Shown one piece after another: positions 45,264 through 54,541 of a DNA stretch of 64,000 nt (positions within the stretch are counted from its first letter, which is position 1; the number at the start of each line of letters is the position of its first letter). Where the stretch lies: the NCBI RefSeq assembly GCF_039871975.1, contig NZ_JBDPLL010000001.1; one strand, given 5' to 3'. Position numbers and translations under genes: made by a program. The notes beneath the pieces were generated by a model, which worked only from the letters and a program-made list of their open reading frames with translations, was not told where the DNA came from and ran no database searches. The stretch comes from Trichormus_B sp936914905 (GTDB taxonomy: Bacteria > Cyanobacteriota > Cyanobacteriia > Cyanobacteriales > Nostocaceae).

Positions 45264-46244
45264 ATGCCTATAATTGCCTTATTGATGTCAGAGCGCTCCG
45301 TTCATTCCCAGAATTACTTTCGACAATTTATTACAAAAAATGGAGATAATTGTTGGCAATCAACCCAGTTTGTTATTAATCCAGAGAAAGGTAAATTTGA
45401 CGGAATGATAGTCTATCAGAGCGTCAAAGCATTAGATAAAACATACCAACTGAGTTGTCCAAAAACACGCACACTGCTAGTTTTAAAAGAACCACCAGAT
45501 ATCCTCCATCTTCCTGAAGGATATACAAGACAATTTTATTGTACATTAGGTCAAGATAATCGCGTAAAGTCCACAAAGCGTATCGTTTCCTATGCTGGAT
45601 ATCATTGGTATGTCGAAATAAATATTCGTGATGCAATTAACACATATAATTCACCAAAAACCAAACTAATATCAGCAGTAGTTTCTCGCAAAACTGACAC
45701 TATTGGTCATCGCCAAAGACTACATTTTATGTATGAAATGAAAAAACACTTTGGTGAGAAATTAGATTGGTTTGGTAGAGGTATTCAAGAATTGGTTAAT
45801 TGTAAGGCAGATGCTCTACTTGATTACAAATATCATATAGTTCTTGAAAATGGAGCTTGGCCACATTACTGGACAGAAAAATTAGCCGATGCTTTTATTT
45901 CTAACTGCTTTCCATTTTACTGGGGAGCGCCAAATATACTGGACTATTTTGAGCCAGAATCATTAAAAATAATTAATGTAAATGATATTGCAGGCTCAAT
46001 CGAATCTATAGAACAAGCTATTGCTCAGGATATATATATAACTGCCCAACCTGCTCTGGCGCAAGCTAGGAATAAGATTCTTACAGACTATCATCCATAC
46101 GAAACTTACCTAGATTTATTCAATAGTTTTCCAGCCACTGAACACAGTGATATTGTAATTAAACCACATAATAATTTTAAATATGATTTGATAACTCGCT
46201 TGCAAATCCATGCAAATAATTTCCTAAAGGAAATGAGAGTTTAA
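45264..46244 (+). CDS. Family 10 glycosyltransferase (alpha-1,3-fucosyltransferase-like)
   Basis: A 326-aa protein whose C-terminal half carries the GT10 signature: YKYHIVLENGAWPHYWTEKL and ADAFISNCFPFYWGAPNI, the donor-binding motif of alpha-1,3-fucosyltransferases ('F.L.FEN....DY.TEK...A...G..P...G'). The N-terminal half (LLVLKEPPDILHLPEGY) matches the acceptor part more loosely. It would add fucose or a related deoxysugar to the exopolysaccharide. It lies 40 bases after the GT4 gene. Confidence 0.87.
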   Translation: MPIIALLMSERSVHSQNYFRQFITKNGDNCWQSTQFVINPEKGKFDGMIVYQSVKALDKTYQLSCPKTRTLLVLKEPPDILHLPEGYTRQFYCTLGQDNRVKSTKRIVSYAGYHWYVEINIRDAINTYNSPKTKLISAVVSRKTDTIGHRQRLHFMYEMKKHFGEKLDWFGRGIQELVNCKADALLDYKYHIVLENGAWPHYWTEKLADAFISNCFPFYWGAPNILDYFEPESLKIINVNDIAGSIESIEQAIAQDIYITAQPALAQARNKILTDYHPYETYLDLFNSFPATEHSDIVIKPHNNFKYDLITRLQIHANNFLKEMRV

Positions 46245-46280
46245 ATTATTCATTTTTTTAGTGGTGTAAAACCATTCAAC

Positions 46281-47264
46281 ATGAACCCAAAAGTCAGTAT
46301 TCTTATTCCCTGCTACAACGCAGAAAAATGGATTGCACAAGCCATAGAAAGTGCATTAAATCAAACTTATCCTTATAAGGAAGTAATTGTTGTTGATGAT
46401 GGTTCTACAGATAGAAGTTTAGAGGTAATTAAAGGTTTTGGTAATTCCATTTATTGGGAAACAAGAGAAAATCTCGGAGGTAACATTGCCCGGAATCGTT
46501 TGTTAGAACTAAGTACAGGAGAATGGTTACAATATCTAGATGCAGATGATTATTTACTGCTAACCAAGATTGAAAAACAAATCAATTTTCTAGAACAAGT
46601 CTCTAGTATAGATATTATATACAGTCCCAGTATTCTTGAATATTGGGAAACAGAAATTGTAAAACAAGAAATTTTGCCTATTTCTAAACCCCATGATCCT
46701 TGGATTTTGTTAGCTTTGTGGCAGTTACCGCAAACAGGTAGTCCTCTGTGGAAAAAACAGGCTCTTTTAGATGTAGGCAAATGGAAAATTAATCAACCCG
46801 TCTGTCAAGAACATGAGTTGTATTTACGACTCCTCAAAGGAGGGAAGAAATTTGCATATTTTCATGATTATGGTTCAGTTTACAGGCAATGGAGCGAATC
46901 CACTCTTTGTAAAAAAGATAAAACATTAACCTATCAGCATCGTTCAGAAATTACAGATAATTTAGAATCATATTTAAAATTAATTAATGAACTTAATAAT
47001 GAGCGTCTTAATGCTATTAATAAATCCAGATTTGATTGTGCTAGAATAATTTGGTTATTCAATAGAACATGGGCAAAAAGCATAATTAGAAAAATTCATG
47101 AATCAGAACACGATTTTAAGTTACCTAGCTCCACAGTGTCTAAATTATATCAGATTATATATCATTATTGGGGCTTTGAAGCTGCTGAAATAACCGCAAA
47201 ATTGAAAAGACAAGTTTTAGGGTTAATTCAATACATCATTAAATATGCAAAAGGAAAGTTTTAA
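46281..47264 (+). CDS. Glycosyltransferase family 2
   Basis: A 327-aa GT-A enzyme: KVSILIPCYNAEKWIAQAIE, VIVVDDGSTDRSLEVI, NIARNRLLELSTGEWLQYLD with the metal site LDADD. A C-terminal helical part of about 100 residues follows. The 3' end overlaps the next gene by 20 bases, so the pair is translationally coupled. Confidence 0.92.
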   Translation: MNPKVSILIPCYNAEKWIAQAIESALNQTYPYKEVIVVDDGSTDRSLEVIKGFGNSIYWETRENLGGNIARNRLLELSTGEWLQYLDADDYLLLTKIEKQINFLEQVSSIDIIYSPSILEYWETEIVKQEILPISKPHDPWILLALWQLPQTGSPLWKKQALLDVGKWKINQPVCQEHELYLRLLKGGKKFAYFHDYGSVYRQWSESTLCKKDKTLTYQHRSEITDNLESYLKLINELNNERLNAINKSRFDCARIIWLFNRTWAKSIIRKIHESEHDFKLPSSTVSKLYQIIYHYWGFEAAEITAKLKRQVLGLIQYIIKYAKGKF

Positions 47265-48066
47265 AATCCACTCCATTTGTTTAGTCAAAAATGAAGTTGA
47301 TATTATTGGATTCTGTTTAGAAAAAGCTTGTCAGTGGTCTGATTATATCTACGTTTATGATGGTGAAAGCACAGATGGTACTTGGGAAAAAGTTCTGTCA
47401 ATGCAGAATGGACAAATTATTCCCTGGAAGCAAGATGGGAAAGTCTTTCAAGAATCCCTCAGAGCTGAAGTATTCAACGCTTTCAAGCATCAGGCCAAGC
47501 CAGGTGATTGGTGGTGTCATCTTGATGCTGATGAATTTTATCTCAAGTCTCCTCGTGAATTTCTGGCTAACGTTAGTCAGTTTAATCACGTCGTTTGGGG
47601 AATGGCTATCGAATACTACCTAACTGATAAAGATATTAATTCCCTAGATTTTAGTCAACCAATATCGGAAATATTATTATCACTAAAGTTTTACAAAATT
47701 GAGAATTCTGAACCTAGATTTTTCAGACATCGTGATGGTTTAATTTGGGATATCGGTTCATGGCCGAAACATATAGGCGTAGTTAATAAAGAACGTATTT
47801 TATACAAGCATTATAAATACAGAACTCCTGAACAAATTCAGAAAAGATTGGATACTCGCCGTCTTGCTAGAGAACGGGGTTTTCCTGGTTGGGATCATGC
47901 TGTAGAAAAAGATTGGCGAAACAAAATTACCAACTCTCATAAACTAAATTCTGATCAACAAGATGGAAATTATATTATAGATACAGCCGAACTACCGAAT
48001 CATTTGGAATCTTTTACCCAAAGAATACTGAAAATATTCATGCATACTCTCAGAATTTGGACTTAG
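47245..48066 (+). CDS. Glycosyltransferase family 2 (Glyco_tranf_2_4-like)
   Basis: A 273-aa protein of the GT-A class that starts IHSICLVKNEVDIIGFCLEK and has YIYVYDGESTDGTWEKV and WWCHLDADEFYL, where DADE is the metal-binding site. The 'VKNE.D.I' opening is typical of the family-2 subgroup with short N-terminus. It overlaps the preceding GT2 gene by 20 bases and ends 122 bases before the next gene. Confidence 0.86.
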   Translation: MQKESFKIHSICLVKNEVDIIGFCLEKACQWSDYIYVYDGESTDGTWEKVLSMQNGQIIPWKQDGKVFQESLRAEVFNAFKHQAKPGDWWCHLDADEFYLKSPREFLANVSQFNHVVWGMAIEYYLTDKDINSLDFSQPISEILLSLKFYKIENSEPRFFRHRDGLIWDIGSWPKHIGVVNKERILYKHYKYRTPEQIQKRLDTRRLARERGFPGWDHAVEKDWRNKITNSHKLNSDQQDGNYIIDTAELPNHLESFTQRILKIFMHTLRIWT

Positions 48067-48188
48067 CTATTATTTGCAACATACAGCATATTGCAGATAA
48101 ATGAAATACATAACGAGACTTGCAAAATCTCACACCAACAATATTTTATTGCTGAATGCTGAATTGCTGCTGTAATTGAGAAATTATA

Positions 48189-49046
48189 ATGAAATTATAC
48201 TATGCAAACAAGACCAGAAGTTATGTTACCTTTGGTAACTTTGGTGATGATCTCAATGGTTGGCTTTGGCCACAACTTTTACCCGGAGTTTTTAATGATG
48301 ATGCTTCTGAAAGCTCATTTGTAGGATTTGGAACACTGCTGAATGAAAACCTACCACAATTCAAACGTACTGTTATTTTTGGGACTGGTCATGGTTTTGG
48401 TAAACTTCCGCAAATAGATGATACTTGGAAAATATATTGTGTGAGAGGTCCCCTGACTGCTGCTGCCTTAAACCTCCCAGAAGCATTAGGAATTGCTGAT
48501 ACTGCTATTTTAGTAAACCGAATTTATCGTCCTGCTGATACAAGTAAGAAATATAAAGTGGCTTTTATTCCCTATGCGTGGGAGATGGAAAATAGCCCAG
48601 AAATATTTTTAGAAGTTTGTCGACAATTAAACTATATTTGTATTGATCCACGTTGGGAGGTAGAAAAAGTTCTTCAGGAAATTAGCAAATCTGAACTTGT
48701 GGTTAGCGCGGCTATGCATGGTGCAATCGTGGCTGACGCACTGCGAGTACCTTGGATTTCTGTAAAATCTAATGCAGGTATACCTAACTTTAAATGGAAG
48801 GATTTTTGCCAATCATTGAGTATGGAATACAAAATTAATCGGTTTTACAGATTTAATAGTTTTAGCAAAAGAAATCCAGCATTCAAATATATTGAGATTA
48901 AAAGGATGATTTTTTATCTTAAAAAGCTTGTGTATCAGTCTCAATTTCAATTGAGTAAAGACTTAGTTTTTAATGAAAAACTCAATCAGTTAGAAGAAAG
49001 AATATACTTCTTTAAACGAGACTTCGAATCTGGTATATTCGATTAA
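48189..49046 (+). CDS. Polysaccharide pyruvyltransferase family protein (ExoV-like)
   Basis: A 285-aa protein with FGNFGDDLNGWLWPQLLPG at the start, SSFVGFGTLLNENLP, IFGTGHGFGKLP, YCVRGPLTAAALNLP and VVSAAMHGAIVADALRVPWI. These match ExoV-type pyruvate ketal transferases, which decorate sugars of exopolysaccharide from PEP. It is the second pyruvyltransferase of the locus, so two pyruvylated residues or two glycans are possible. Confidence 0.88.
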   Translation: MKLYYANKTRSYVTFGNFGDDLNGWLWPQLLPGVFNDDASESSFVGFGTLLNENLPQFKRTVIFGTGHGFGKLPQIDDTWKIYCVRGPLTAAALNLPEALGIADTAILVNRIYRPADTSKKYKVAFIPYAWEMENSPEIFLEVCRQLNYICIDPRWEVEKVLQEISKSELVVSAAMHGAIVADALRVPWISVKSNAGIPNFKWKDFCQSLSMEYKINRFYRFNSFSKRNPAFKYIEIKRMIFYLKKLVYQSQFQLSKDLVFNEKLNQLEERIYFFKRDFESGIFD

Positions 49047-49070
49047 TATGTTTTAATTCAAGATCTTAGT

Positions 49071-49985
49071 ATGGTATTTTTTTCCGTCGTTATTCCTGTA
49101 TTTAATAGAGCTAATTTAATCCAAATAACAATTGACTCAATTTTAAATCAAAATATTGAGAATTACGAAATTATTATTGTTGATGATGGTTCGACAGATC
49201 ATACTATTGAGATTTTAAAAGAATACGGCAGTAAAATCAAAATTTTTACCCAACGCAATCAAGGTCCAGGAAAAGCAAGAAATATTGGCATTGAACATTC
49301 TCAAGGAGAGTATATTGCCTTTCTTGACAGTGATGATCTATGGTTTCCGTGGACTTTAGATGTTTATGCTCAAATCATTAAAGCAACAAATAATCCTGCT
49401 TTTTTAGCAGGACAATCTATATTTTTTAGTAATGAACACGAGCTGGAATTTGTACAAATTCCAGCTCGTGTTCATTACAGATATTATCAGAATTTATACG
49501 CATCCAGTAAAGATGTCACATCATTTTTAACCAGTTCAGTTGTTATTCGTCGTGATACTCTACAACAATTAGGCGGTTTCACAGATCAATGGATTAATTC
49601 AGAAGACAACGATTTGTGGTTAAGATTGGGAACAGTAGAAGGATTTGTTTACATTGATTCTCCCTATGTGTTAGCCTATCGTCAACATTCTTATAGTGCC
49701 ATGTCTATAGCTACGAAAACTTATGATGGAACTTGCTACCTAATACAACAAGAAAAACAAAATCAATATCCTGGTGGCAAAATACGAGAGAAAGAAAGAC
49801 TAGAAATATTGACAAGACATATTAGACCTGTTAGTTTAAACTGTTTACATGAAAACGAAGTTCACAAAGGTTGGCAATTATATAAAGAGACATTCCTATG
49901 GCATCTTGTGTTAGGTCGGTTTCGTTATCTAATTGGGTTCTTATGGCTGATATGTGTGTCAATAATTAGCTATCGCCGCCAATAA
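49071..49985 (+). CDS. Glycosyltransferase family 2 with an internal palindrome
   Basis: A 304-aa GT-A enzyme: FFSVVIPVFNRANLIQITID, IIIVDDGSTDHTIEIL, GPGKARNIGIEHSQGEYIAF and LDSDDLWFP with the metal site; TDQWINSEDNDLWLRLG is the later acidic motif. Codons about 120-136 (EHELEFVQIPARVH region) are encoded by a perfect 50-bp palindrome (49429-49478), yet the frame stays open and the protein keeps its expected length. It starts 25 bases after the ExoV-like gene. Confidence 0.92.
   Translation: MVFFSVVIPVFNRANLIQITIDSILNQNIENYEIIIVDDGSTDHTIEILKEYGSKIKIFTQRNQGPGKARNIGIEHSQGEYIAFLDSDDLWFPWTLDVYAQIIKATNNPAFLAGQSIFFSNEHELEFVQIPARVHYRYYQNLYASSKDVTSFLTSSVVIRRDTLQQLGGFTDQWINSEDNDLWLRLGTVEGFVYIDSPYVLAYRQHSYSAMSIATKTYDGTCYLIQQEKQNQYPGGKIREKERLEILTRHIRPVSLNCLHENEVHKGWQLYKETFLWHLVLGRFRYLIGFLWLICVSIISYRRQ
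49429..49478. repeat. Perfect 50-bp palindrome inside a glycosyltransferase gene
   Basis: The left arm 49429-49453 (starting GTAATGAACACGAGCTGG) is mirrored base for base by 49454-49478, with no loop. It stops at the first mismatch on each side (A/A). It is wholly in coding sequence. The arms were not seen elsewhere in the window. Confidence 0.93.
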
Positions 49986-50142
49986 AATTATTTAACCTAA
50001 ACCTGATGATGAAAATTGAAAGATGATGTTGCTTATGAGCAATCTACGGTGATAGCGGTTGTCAGTTGAATCAGAACACGAAGAGATGAAAACTTAGATA
50101 CCAAAAGACGTTCAACCCTATTCCCTGATAAATCATCATCTT

Positions 50143-51036
50143 ATGAATACTTGTAAAGTTACTGTAATAATCCCTACGTATAATCGTTTAGCAAAGCTTT
50201 TAGAAACATTAGATAAAATTCTTAATTGCAATCCTCGACCAGATGAAATCATTATTCATATAGATGGTAATGACAACACCACCGAGGAAGAACTCAAAAG
50301 CAGAAATTTCCAGACCGTCAAGATTATTAAAAGTTCAATTCAAGTAGGTCCAGGTGGAGGGAGAAATCTAGCTATTACACATGCTACAAACCCAATTATA
50401 GCCAGCTTTGATGACGATTCCTATCCTCTAGATACAAACTACTTTGAAAGATTAACAAAAATTTTCGATTCTTTTCCCACAGCAGCGATTTTTTTAGCTA
50501 AAATATTTCATCTGCATGAAACAATTTTACCTGCAAAACCAACCAGTAGATGGGTTTCTGACTTTATCGGCTGTGGATGCGCTTATAGGAAGGAAGTATT
50601 TCAACAAACTACTGGATATGTTAATTTGCCAGTTGCTTATGGAATGGAAGAAGTTGATTTATCTCTGCGGCTTCATCATATGCGGTGGGGTATTCTCGAA
50701 AGTTCATGGCTGAGAGTATTTCATAATACTCAATTAGAACACCACAACAACCCACGCATTACGGCTGCAAGCATCGCTAATTTAATTTTATTAGCTTATC
50801 TGCGGTATCCTATACTCTTTTGTTGGTTAGGCATTGGACAGTGTCTGAGCCGTATTTTCTGGTTAATCAGGTACGGAAGAACATCTGGCATTGTAGAAGG
50901 ATTATTTCTAATCCCTAAACTGATTAGACAATATCATCATCAACGTCAACCGATTTCCGCCAAATCATTACTCTCTTATCTCCATTTACGTAGAAATACT
51001 CTTCCTGTCTCATCAGAGATGATTTTACCCTCGTGA
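50143..51036 (+). CDS. Glycosyltransferase family 2
   Basis: A 297-aa GT-A enzyme. CKVTVIIPTYNRLAKLLETL, DEIIIHIDGNDNTTEEEL, GPGGGRNLAITHATNPIIAS and FDDDSYPLD (metal site) give the domain; YGMEEVDLSLRLHHMRWG is the acceptor-side motif. The C-terminus has a hydrophobic stretch (LLAYLRYPILFCWLGIG) that may lie at the membrane. It is preceded by 157 bases without a gene and followed by 277 AT-rich bases before the RTX gene. Confidence 0.91.
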   Translation: MNTCKVTVIIPTYNRLAKLLETLDKILNCNPRPDEIIIHIDGNDNTTEEELKSRNFQTVKIIKSSIQVGPGGGRNLAITHATNPIIASFDDDSYPLDTNYFERLTKIFDSFPTAAIFLAKIFHLHETILPAKPTSRWVSDFIGCGCAYRKEVFQQTTGYVNLPVAYGMEEVDLSLRLHHMRWGILESSWLRVFHNTQLEHHNNPRITAASIANLILLAYLRYPILFCWLGIGQCLSRIFWLIRYGRTSGIVEGLFLIPKLIRQYHHQRQPISAKSLLSYLHLRRNTLPVSSEMILPS

Positions 51037-51313
51037 AATTAATACCTTCATTAGTTAATTTCAATGAATTTTAATAATCATACGTTATACTCAATCAACA
51101 GAGTCAGTATTTCAGACAGTAATGTAGTTTTACTTACTTTAAGTATTAGTAGTTTATACTGATTAGGTCTTAGCTCAGAAGTTAAGATTAAGCGTAGCGT
51201 AAGGATATTTCTATATATCCTGATATCCTGAATATCCTGACAAAGAGTACCAAAGTCGAGTTAAGTTCTAGACCTAGATCACATACTAGATCACATAAAG
51301 GAGTCTCTTGAAT

Positions 51314-52672
51314 ATGGCAAATTTCATTATCTATGACGGCTATTACACTCAAGATGGAGTTGAAGTTTCTAATCCTACTAATGCAACGATTAACGGTACA
51401 GGCGTTAACGATGTTTTTGTTACTTCTAGTGCCACTGTCCCTAACGTCAAGGTCAAAGCTGGAGGTGGAGATGATATCTTAAAAGGAGCAGCCGATGCAA
51501 GACTCGAAGGAGAAGCTGGTAATGACGAGCTTGATATAACCGCTGGCTCAGGTGTTTATATAGGTGGTGTAGGCAACGATGTTTATAAGATTTACTCTTT
51601 TGCATACACAGACTTAAAGATCGACGAAACAGGTGGTGGAACAGATACCGTTTTTTCACAGCAGGACTTTTCTTTATCAAGTGGTGTAACTGGAGTTACA
51701 TTAGTTGCAAGCGGAAATGAGATCGAGAACCTGACTCTTGATGCTAAGAGCGCTGCTATTACAGGTATAGGAAATAACCTTAACAATCAGATTATCGGCA
51801 ATCACCAAAATAATATCTTAACTGGATTAGCTGGTGTTGATACCATTTATGGCAGCTTCGGCGACGATCAAATTGATGGTGGTGCCGATAATGATCAATT
51901 ATTCGGTAATCAAGGAGATGACATCTTAATTGCTGGAACAGGCACAGATACCTTAACTGGTGGAATTGGTAATGATAAGTACATTATTGATTCTGCTGAT
52001 ACTCTCGTAGAGGCTGCGGTCGAAGGCACTGATACTGTTGACGTTACCGTCCTTGCTGCTGGCCGTACTTGGACTACTAGTGCAGAAGTTGAATTCATTA
52101 ATATCGGTGGAACCAGCTCTGCTAATGTCACACAAACCAACGCTGTTGATACAACTATAATTGGAAACTCTGCTACTAACACCCTCATCAGTGGTGCAGG
52201 CGATGACACTCTGAAAGGAAAGGCTGGTGCTGATACTCTCACAGGTGGAACAGGCGCTGACACTTTTGAATTTGGTGGTCAAGCTTTAGCTTTAACTAGG
52301 CTATTTTTAGGAGAAACAGGGACACTTTTACGGTTCACAGGGACAGTAACTAATACCATCGGCAAGGATACAATTACGGACTTCTTGTCTGGAACAGATG
52401 AGATTACTCTAGACCTTAGTACTTTTAACGTCGCAGCACTAGCAGGTTCTGCAGGGTTAGATTTATCAGCTGTTGCTAATGGTTTTATCTCAGTCAAGCA
52501 AGCTACTAATACTGGTCTTGATTCTCAAAATGCCTACTTTGTTTATAATCAAGGAACTGGAGACTTGTTCTACAATGCAAACTTGAACACTTTTGGTTGG
52601 GGAGGAGGCGGAGCCTTCGCTAACTTGGGAGCCGCAACCTTAGCCGCGGCAGACGTATCACTCATAGCTTAA
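51314..52672 (+). CDS. RTX-type calcium-binding repeat protein
   Basis: A secreted-type protein of 452 aa. Nonapeptide repeats of the GGxGxDxLx kind bind calcium in a parallel beta-roll: AGGGDDILKGA, IYGSFGDDQIDGGADNDQLF, GNQGDDILIAGTGTDTLTGG, GAGDDTLKGKAGADTLTGG. The C-terminal 100 residues (FEFGGQ..., TDFLSGTDEITLDLS, ending in ADVSLIA) look like the signal of type I secreted RTX proteins. There is no N-terminal signal peptide. I start at the ATG at 51314, 10 bases after AAAGGAG. It lies in the middle of the exopolysaccharide locus, with its own hairpins after the stop, so it is probably a separate transcript; a role as an extracellular matrix protein is an inference. Confidence 0.9.
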   Translation: MANFIIYDGYYTQDGVEVSNPTNATINGTGVNDVFVTSSATVPNVKVKAGGGDDILKGAADARLEGEAGNDELDITAGSGVYIGGVGNDVYKIYSFAYTDLKIDETGGGTDTVFSQQDFSLSSGVTGVTLVASGNEIENLTLDAKSAAITGIGNNLNNQIIGNHQNNILTGLAGVDTIYGSFGDDQIDGGADNDQLFGNQGDDILIAGTGTDTLTGGIGNDKYIIDSADTLVEAAVEGTDTVDVTVLAAGRTWTTSAEVEFINIGGTSSANVTQTNAVDTTIIGNSATNTLISGAGDDTLKGKAGADTLTGGTGADTFEFGGQALALTRLFLGETGTLLRFTGTVTNTIGKDTITDFLSGTDEITLDLSTFNVAALAGSAGLDLSAVANGFISVKQATNTGLDSQNAYFVYNQGTGDLFYNANLNTFGWGGGGAFANLGAATLAAADVSLIA

Positions 52673-52677
52673 TAGCC

Positions 52678-52700
52678 ATGCTTAACTTATAGTTAAGCAT
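52678..52700 (+). terminator. Hairpin after the RTX gene
   Basis: ATGCTTAACT pairs perfectly with AGTTAAGCAT around a TAT loop, 6 bases after the RTX gene stop. A second hairpin follows at 52752. Confidence 0.6.
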
Positions 52701-52751
52701 CTTTCAAAAGTAAAAGTTTATATTTACTATAAACTTAATATTTACTATTTA

Positions 52752-52782
52752 GATCCCCAATTTCTTTGAGAAGTTGGGGATC
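52752..52782 (+). terminator. Terminator hairpin after the RTX gene
   Basis: GATCCCCAATTTCT pairs with AGAAGTTGGGGATC (one G-T pair) around TTG; TTATTATT follows. A diverged copy with different stem bases lies at 53031-53061. Confidence 0.7.
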
Positions 52783-52977
52783 TTATTATTCAACAACCTC
52801 CGATTGCAAAAGTCGGAAAGATAGTAATAGACATCTGGTGGAAAACAATGTAGAGCCGAGAATCCCTTCCCATGGAAAGTCTCTACAAGGGTTCTGGAAA
52901 ACGCATATTTAATTTTCACTCCTATGTCTATTACTAGCGATAGACTTATTCCTGATCGATTTTCCCTAATGGTGATG

Positions 52978-53061
52978 CTTGACTTATAGTTAAGCATCTT
53001 TCACAAGTAAAAGTTAATATTCAGTTTTTAGATCCTCCACTTCTCAAAGAAGTGGAGTATC
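52978..53061. repeat. Diverged direct copy of the RTX 3' region
   Basis: GCTTGACTTATAGTTAAGCA, CTTTCACAAGTAAAAGTT and a hairpin (CTCCACTTCT/AGAAGTGGAG, 53035-53057) repeat, in the same order, the sequence 52680-52782 after the RTX gene. The hairpin arms differ in bases but both copies keep a stem, so pairing was conserved. The 195 bases between the copies show no recognisable gene. Confidence 0.65.
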
Positions 53062-53093
53062 TAATTTTAGTATTAGAAATAGATTCCTCATCC

Positions 53094-54320
53094 ATGCCTA
53101 CAGAACCTTATAATTGGATATCCTCCCAGATTGGAGCCCGTGAGCATTACAGCATACCTAGAGCTTTACAACAACAGGGACAGCTTACTCACTTGATTAC
53201 AGATGCTTGGGTATCACCTCAATCTGCACTAAATTTTTTACCTAAATCTGTCTTAGCTAATTTACGGGAAAGATACCACCCAGACTTAAATCAAGCATCT
53301 GTTCACGCTTTCAATAGTTCTTTAATTCGATTTGAATTAACTCAACGTCTGCAAAAGAAGATAGGATGGGAACGAGTTATTGCTCGTAATCAATGGTTTC
53401 AACAACAGACTATCAAGACCTTAGCAGGGCTATCTGACGAGATTACAACTCCTCTGATACTATTTTCTTACAGCTATGCAGCTTTAGACATTTTTCGATT
53501 TGCAAAACAACAGGGATGGTATACAGTCCTATGTCAAATTGACCCAGGTTTGTGGGAAGAAAAAATGGTCTCTCAAGAGTATGAACGATACCCCCAATAT
53601 CTTACAAACTGGCAACCAGCACCTCCTGAATATTGGCAAAGCTGGAGAGAAGAATGTACTCTAGCTGATGCTATTGTGGTCAATTCCAATTGGTCGCGTC
53701 AACTCTTAGAAAAAACAGGTATTGAGCCTAAAAAAATTCATATCATTCCATTAGTATATACTCCACCAGAGGCAGCTAATAACTTTGTCCGTACTTATCC
53801 AGAATTATTTTCTCAAGAGTATCCTTTAAGGGTATTATTTTTAGGACAGGTAATTTTCCGAAAAGGAATTGCGGCTTTATTAGATGCTGTTCAATTACTT
53901 GAGGGATTTCCTGTTGAGTTCTGGATTGTCGGCTCTGTGCAAATTAATATTCCATCTCATTTCCAAAACCATGGGCAAATTCATTGGTTAGGCCATGTTA
54001 ACAGGAGTGAAACAGCACAATATTACCAGAGAGCAGATGTGTTTTTGTTCCCGACTATTTCCGATGGGTTTGGATTAACTCAACTGGAAGCACAAGCATG
54101 GAAATTACCTATTATTGCTTCTCGTTCCTGTGGTGAAGTGGTTGTAGATAATGTGAACGGTTGGATTTTGGAGGAAGTTAGTGGTAATAAAATCGCTAAT
54201 TTAATACAGTCTATTTTGACAAATTCAGCGCAATTACGATATTTCTCTAATGGTTCAGCTTCACTATTGAGGTTTAGTCTTGCAAACTTATTTCAGTCAT
54301 TACAAAATTCCATTCTCTAA
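53094..54320 (+). CDS. Glycosyltransferase family 4
   Basis: A 408-aa GT-B enzyme. The N-terminal part has YNWISSQIGAREHYSIPRAL and HLITDAWVSP; the C-terminal domain has VLFLGQVIFRKGIAALLDAV and the donor-site DVFLFPTISDGFGLTQLEAQ, where the E of 'GFGLTQLEA' is the conserved catalytic acid. I start at the ATG at 53094, since an upstream GTG at 53052 lies within the hairpin repeat. It follows 420 bases of non-coding DNA after the RTX gene. Confidence 0.91.
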   Translation: MPTEPYNWISSQIGAREHYSIPRALQQQGQLTHLITDAWVSPQSALNFLPKSVLANLRERYHPDLNQASVHAFNSSLIRFELTQRLQKKIGWERVIARNQWFQQQTIKTLAGLSDEITTPLILFSYSYAALDIFRFAKQQGWYTVLCQIDPGLWEEKMVSQEYERYPQYLTNWQPAPPEYWQSWREECTLADAIVVNSNWSRQLLEKTGIEPKKIHIIPLVYTPPEAANNFVRTYPELFSQEYPLRVLFLGQVIFRKGIAALLDAVQLLEGFPVEFWIVGSVQINIPSHFQNHGQIHWLGHVNRSETAQYYQRADVFLFPTISDGFGLTQLEAQAWKLPIIASRSCGEVVVDNVNGWILEEVSGNKIANLIQSILTNSAQLRYFSNGSASLLRFSLANLFQSLQNSIL

Positions 54321-54541
54321 GAAGTTAGCTTCTATCACTACCTGAATTATTTCTAATAAATATGAGAAGCTCATGATTTTCGATATTCCTGAAAGTGAAT
54401 TTACAAAGATACTGGTGGCAATTATACGTATGTAATCTCAGGGCTAGTTGCCGCATTTTCTGAGCTTTGTTGTGATTGCTTAGAGGAACTAAATCGGCAA
54501 TATTAATTTGCTAATTTAACTTTTTTTGAAGCATCTAAGTT

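Noticed and set aside
51453..52497. Several minus-strand open frames opposite the RTX gene
   Set aside because: They are Ser/Val/Pro-rich mirror frames of the Gly/Asp repeats, with no start signals.
52749..52997. 82-aa minus-strand open frame after the RTX gene
   Set aside because: It runs through the terminator hairpin and between the two diverged repeats; no family features, so not supported as a gene.
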